Of a stretch of 7,659 nucleotides of DNA, positions 4,901-7,659 are shown piece by piece (the first letter of the stretch is position 1; the number at the start of each line of letters is the position of its first letter). Below the pieces are notes generated by a model, which was given only the letters and a program-made list of their open reading frames with translations, was not told the origin of the DNA and did not search any database. Origin of the DNA: an uncultured Sphingopyxis sp. (GTDB lineage: Bacteria > Pseudomonadota > Alphaproteobacteria > Sphingomonadales > Sphingomonadaceae); the NCBI GenBank assembly GCA_937957805.1, contig CALFXW010000201.1, positions 1 to 7,659 of the forward strand, given 5' to 3'. Position numbers and translations under genes: made by a program.

Positions 4901-7485
4901 CTCGATCAGCCGAGAGCGGTGCAGCGTCGGCTTTTTCTGCGATGCTATCGCGAATCTTGCTGAGCAGCGTTGCCGGGGCAGCGATGTTGGCGGGCGCAAT
5001 GCCTGCTGCGGCACAAACGACGCGCGCCACGGACACGCGGTTGCGGGACAGTTTTCAAATCGGGTCGAGTGAGGGCGCGCTGTGCCGCGTGCAATCCGAC
5101 CTGAGCGACAGCGCGCTCGCCAGTATTTATGACCGCAGCTGGACAATCATCTGCCGCGATGCCGCCGAGCCGGTGGGCAAGATTTTCGCGCTACGCGGTG
5201 ATGCCATGGCCCGTATTAATGCGCGGCCGGGCGCGCTTTCCTGTGAACCTGTCAGCAGCGCCGATGGCGGCATCCCCACTGCCGTCTGCGCTGGCGCCAT
5301 CCCTGGCATGCGCATGGCAACCACGCGCGGCGACACGACCTATGTGGCAGAGGGGATTGGGGCCTATCGCGACGCGCTGCGCATCGGCCTCGACAGCATC
5401 ATGGCCGGGTCGGTTGCCAGTGGCACCATCCGCGTCGCCACGACCAGCGTTGGCGAATCGGCGGCGCTGGCGCGGCTGCAAATCGCGCGCCTGCCGGTCG
5501 ATCGGGCGCTGGCGGAGGGGTATCGGCGCAACAATGCCGGCGACTATGCCGAAGCGTCGGTCTATTTCGAAGCGTTGGAGGAACGGCGCAATTTGGGCGA
5601 TAGTGACATCGACCCCAGCGAATTCATCCTCAACCGGGCGCTGCAATCTTCCAACCTTGGTGATTTTGCCAATGCCGACCGCCTGTTTGCCGAGGTAGAT
5701 GCACGCCCCACCGCCGACCCTGTCCAATTGCGGCTGCGGCGCAATTTCCACGCCATTCACCAATTGAACCAGCGTGATCTGTCGGGTGCAATGGCGACAT
5801 TGGCCGTGCCCATCGCGCCCATCGGCATCGGCGCGGTCGCTGCCAATGGGGAACCCAATATTTCAGCTCCGGTGGCGGCTGGCCTTAACAGCGGGGCGAC
5901 ATCGCGCGCATTGCGCCAATATGGCGACCGCGACCGCCTGTCGCCAGAGGAGCGCGCGATCATCATTGATGCGCAGGCCGAACAATTGCGCGGCACCATC
6001 GAAAGGCTGCAGGGTAATTATGCGACCGCGCGCAGCGCGCTTGAACGGGCTGAGGCACAGACGCTGACGGTGCGGGACGGGCGCGTCACCTCCATCATCC
6101 GTTTGCAGGCGCAAATCATGGGCGAAATCGCCCTCGCCTATGAAGGGGAAAATGACCTTGGTAATGCCGAGGCGCAGTTTAGCGCCGCGATCGATCTGTT
6201 GCAGCGCGAATATCCCGAAACGCAGGCGTTGGCAGCCGCGCGCGCCAAATTCGCAGCATTTTTGACACGGCACGGCCGCAATGAGGAGGCGCTGGCCAAT
6301 TATCGGCAGGTGGTCAGCAATTTGACCGAGGCACGACGGCAATTGACCGGCGTCTATAATCAGATGACACCTTATTACCGCTTGCTGGTCGACCGGCAGG
6401 CGAGCAATCCCGATGCTGCGGCGGAGTTTTTTACCGCCGTCCAGTTGCTGGTGCGCCCCGGCGTTGCCGATACACAGGCACAATTGGCGCGCGAACTTTC
6501 GGCGGGCAGCAATGATGCATCGGCATTATTCCGTCAGGCCAACAGCCTGTCGCGCGACATAGAGCGCGCGCGCATCGACCTCGCGCGTTATAACGACAGC
6601 GCAACGCCGGTGCCCCAGCCTTTGCGTGATGAAGTGGTGGCGCGGATCGCCAATTTATCCTCGCTACAGACAGAGACTTTGGCGCAATTATCGCAATATC
6701 CGCAATATCGCGCGGTGGCGCAGGACAGCATCACCCTTGCCGAGTTACAGGGCGCGCTGCGCGCCGACGAAGCCTATGCCAAAATCGCCGTTGTGGGCGA
6801 TGCGCTGTTCGGCATTTTGGTGACACACACGGGGGCGCAAGCTTGGCAAATAGGTATCAGCCGTCAGCAGCTCGACGCGGCGGTTGACCAGATCCGCAAC
6901 AGCGTTTCAGTGTTTGAGGGCGGGCAATATATCACCTACCCCTTTGATGCGGAGGCATCGCACAAGCTGTTCACCGACCTGTTCGGGCCAGCAGCGACAG
7001 CGGTTGCGGCAAGTCGCCACCTGATTTTTGAACCCGATGGGGCGATGCTGCGGCTGCCGGTCGGTCTCCTCATCACCGATGATGCGAGCATCGCCGCCTA
7101 TCGTGCGCACACCAATGCGCCGGGCGGTGACCCCTTTGATATGCGCGCCGTGCAATGGCTGGCGCGCACCACCCATGCCAGCACGGCGGTGTCGCCGGTG
7201 GCGTTTCGCAACACCCGCGCCGCGCCCGCGTCGCGCGCCACCATGGCCTATGCCGGTTTTGGCAATAATCTGCCGGCCAGCGATGCAATCAGCATTGCGC
7301 GCACCCGGTCGGGCGACCAGGTGGACGCCGACTGCAATTGGTCGCTGCCAGGTGTGGGCGGCTGTTGCAGTTTGCGGACTGCTTTCGCTCGCTGCCGGTG
7401 CCCAGTCGTCGGCGCCGCGACCCGGGTCAGCATCGGTAGGCGCTTCGTCGTCGGCTACGCTACCGGCGCCATTGCCGGTGGATGA
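4894..7485 (+). CDS. Exported TPR/CHAT-domain protein, 3' part lost
   Basis: The open frame gives 863 residues, but authentic protein appears to end at about residue 817. A signal peptide (hydrophobic about 20-36, cleavage after PAAA at 40) sends it across the membrane. Residues 41-200 are an unrecognised domain with four cysteines (C64, C87, C117, C132) that could form disulfides. Degenerate TPR helices follow (about 205-234, 243-270, 355-388, 402-436, 445-475), then a helical linker, then the front half of a CHAT peptidase-like domain from about 605 (…LAELQGALRADEAY…, HLIFEPDGAMLRLPVGLL at 709-726). The catalytic His and Cys, expected later in HATHG- and SACDT-like motifs, are absent. After DADCNWSL (811-818) the last 45 residues (819-863) are a foreign tail read out of frame through a dsbD gene, ending at a TGA in it. 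The start at 4894 has GGAGGGG 5 nt upstream; the ATG at 4942 would give a tighter signal peptide but lacks a Shine-Dalgarno. The function of these exported CHAT proteins is unknown to me. Confidence 0.8.
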   Translation: MRARSAESGAASAFSAMLSRILLSSVAGAAMLAGAMPAAAQTTRATDTRLRDSFQIGSSEGALCRVQSDLSDSALASIYDRSWTIICRDAAEPVGKIFALRGDAMARINARPGALSCEPVSSADGGIPTAVCAGAIPGMRMATTRGDTTYVAEGIGAYRDALRIGLDSIMAGSVASGTIRVATTSVGESAALARLQIARLPVDRALAEGYRRNNAGDYAEASVYFEALEERRNLGDSDIDPSEFILNRALQSSNLGDFANADRLFAEVDARPTADPVQLRLRRNFHAIHQLNQRDLSGAMATLAVPIAPIGIGAVAANGEPNISAPVAAGLNSGATSRALRQYGDRDRLSPEERAIIIDAQAEQLRGTIERLQGNYATARSALERAEAQTLTVRDGRVTSIIRLQAQIMGEIALAYEGENDLGNAEAQFSAAIDLLQREYPETQALAAARAKFAAFLTRHGRNEEALANYRQVVSNLTEARRQLTGVYNQMTPYYRLLVDRQASNPDAAAEFFTAVQLLVRPGVADTQAQLARELSAGSNDASALFRQANSLSRDIERARIDLARYNDSATPVPQPLRDEVVARIANLSSLQTETLAQLSQYPQYRAVAQDSITLAELQGALRADEAYAKIAVVGDALFGILVTHTGAQAWQIGISRQQLDAAVDQIRNSVSVFEGGQYITYPFDAEASHKLFTDLFGPAATAVAASRHLIFEPDGAMLRLPVGLLITDDASIAAYRAHTNAPGGDPFDMRAVQWLARTTHASTAVSPVAFRNTRAAPASRATMAYAGFGNNLPASDAISIARTRSGDQVDADCNWSLPGVGGCCSLRTAFARCRCPVVGAATRVSIGRRFVVGYATGAIAGG

Positions 7486-7659
7486 GGCATTTCCGATCAC
7501 CGCAGCGTTAGAGCGTGGCAGATATGTGCTGCGAGTCGATGTAATGCCTGGACACTATCTCTATCGCGATCGCTTCGAGCTATCGGTCGGTGGGCGAGTG
7601 CTCGCTAACCTTTCGCTGCCAAAAGGCAAGATGAAGCAGGATCCAAACTTCGGCCGCGT
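7352..7659 (+). CDS. dsbD: DsbD-type thiol:disulfide interchange protein, N-terminal fragment
   Basis: This is the beginning of a DsbD-family protein, the inner-membrane reductase that passes electrons from cytoplasmic thioredoxin to periplasmic disulfide isomerases and cytochrome c maturation. The frame gives 102 residues to the window edge. A hydrophobic signal segment AAVAVCGLLSLAAGA is followed by a Ser/Ala/Pro linker. Next come LPVDEAF (41-47), VMPGHYLYRDRF (64-75) and LSLPKGKMKQDPNFG (87-101), which match the first strands of the nDsbD immunoglobulin-like domain (E. coli VPADQAF…DGYYLYR…LPQG, from memory). The catalytic cysteines of that domain, the membrane domain and the C-terminal thioredoxin domain lie beyond the window. 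The GTG at 7352 is the only start candidate at the right place, but it would leave no positive n-region; more likely the true start was lost at the junction with the CHAT gene. Rare-looking codons (AGA, CGA, CTA, GTA) cluster here. Confidence 0.75.
   Translation, partial: MWAAVAVCGLLSLAAGAQSSAPRPGSASVGASSSATLPAPLPVDEAFPITAALERGRYVLRVDVMPGHYLYRDRFELSVGGRVLANLSLPKGKMKQDPNFGR

Noticed and set aside
5863..6483. A 206-codon minus-strand frame inside the CHAT gene
   Set aside because: It is antisense to clear TPR helices, with no domain pattern. The same judgement applies to the minus-strand frames at 5191-5763 and 6907-7500.
7342..7400. Short repeat TCGCTGCC at 7342-7349 and 7389-7396 as a recombination or slippage scar
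   Set aside because: Eight bases of GC-rich DNA recurring within 50 bp is unremarkable, and the second copy sits inside the dsbD signal region rather than at an edge.

Overview
The window looks like a chromosomal segment of an alphaproteobacterium, most likely a member of the Sphingomonadales. I base this on recognition of protein style and gene neighbourhood, on the high GC content, and on AAGGGG-type ribosome binding sites. Both ends cut through genes. The 7659-base length, with a partial gene at each edge, would fit an entire short contig.

Layout from left to right. (1) 3-674, plus strand: the C-terminal three quarters of a CDF (CzcD/ZitB-type) metal efflux transporter. (2) 684-1700, minus strand: a long-chain polyprenyl diphosphate synthase (ispB type), the supplier of the ubiquinone side chain, convergent with the transporter. 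(3) 1812-2093, plus strand: a small stand-alone AroQ-class chorismate mutase, divergent from ispB. (4) 2111-4584, minus strand: a three-gene cluster read in the order PepSY-domain periplasmic protein, OmpR/PhoP-type response regulator, PhoQ-type sensor kinase. A perfect 14-bp tandem repeat lies between the first two genes. (5) 4585-4893: a roughly 310-bp gene-free divergent region holding two imperfect copies of a REP-like motif and a 12-bp perfect palindrome. (6) 4894 to about 7347, plus strand: an exported TPR/CHAT-domain protein that breaks off before the CHAT catalytic residues. (7) About 7352-7659, plus strand: the start of a DsbD-type thiol:disulfide interchange protein, beginning directly at the break point and in a different reading frame.

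The housekeeping genes (1-3) supply metal homeostasis, quinone side chains and aromatic amino-acid synthesis and have no visible joint role. The PepSY-regulator-kinase cluster looks like one signalling unit: an envelope-stress or cation sensor with a small periplasmic accessory protein beside it. The most unusual features are the abrupt CHAT/dsbD junction near 7340-7352, which is either an assembly chimera or a real recombination scar; the 14-bp tandem duplication that carries the PepSY stop codon just before the response regulator; and the REP-like repeat that overlaps the Shine-Dalgarno and start codon of the CHAT gene. I see no rRNA, tRNA, CRISPR array, transposase or phage gene.
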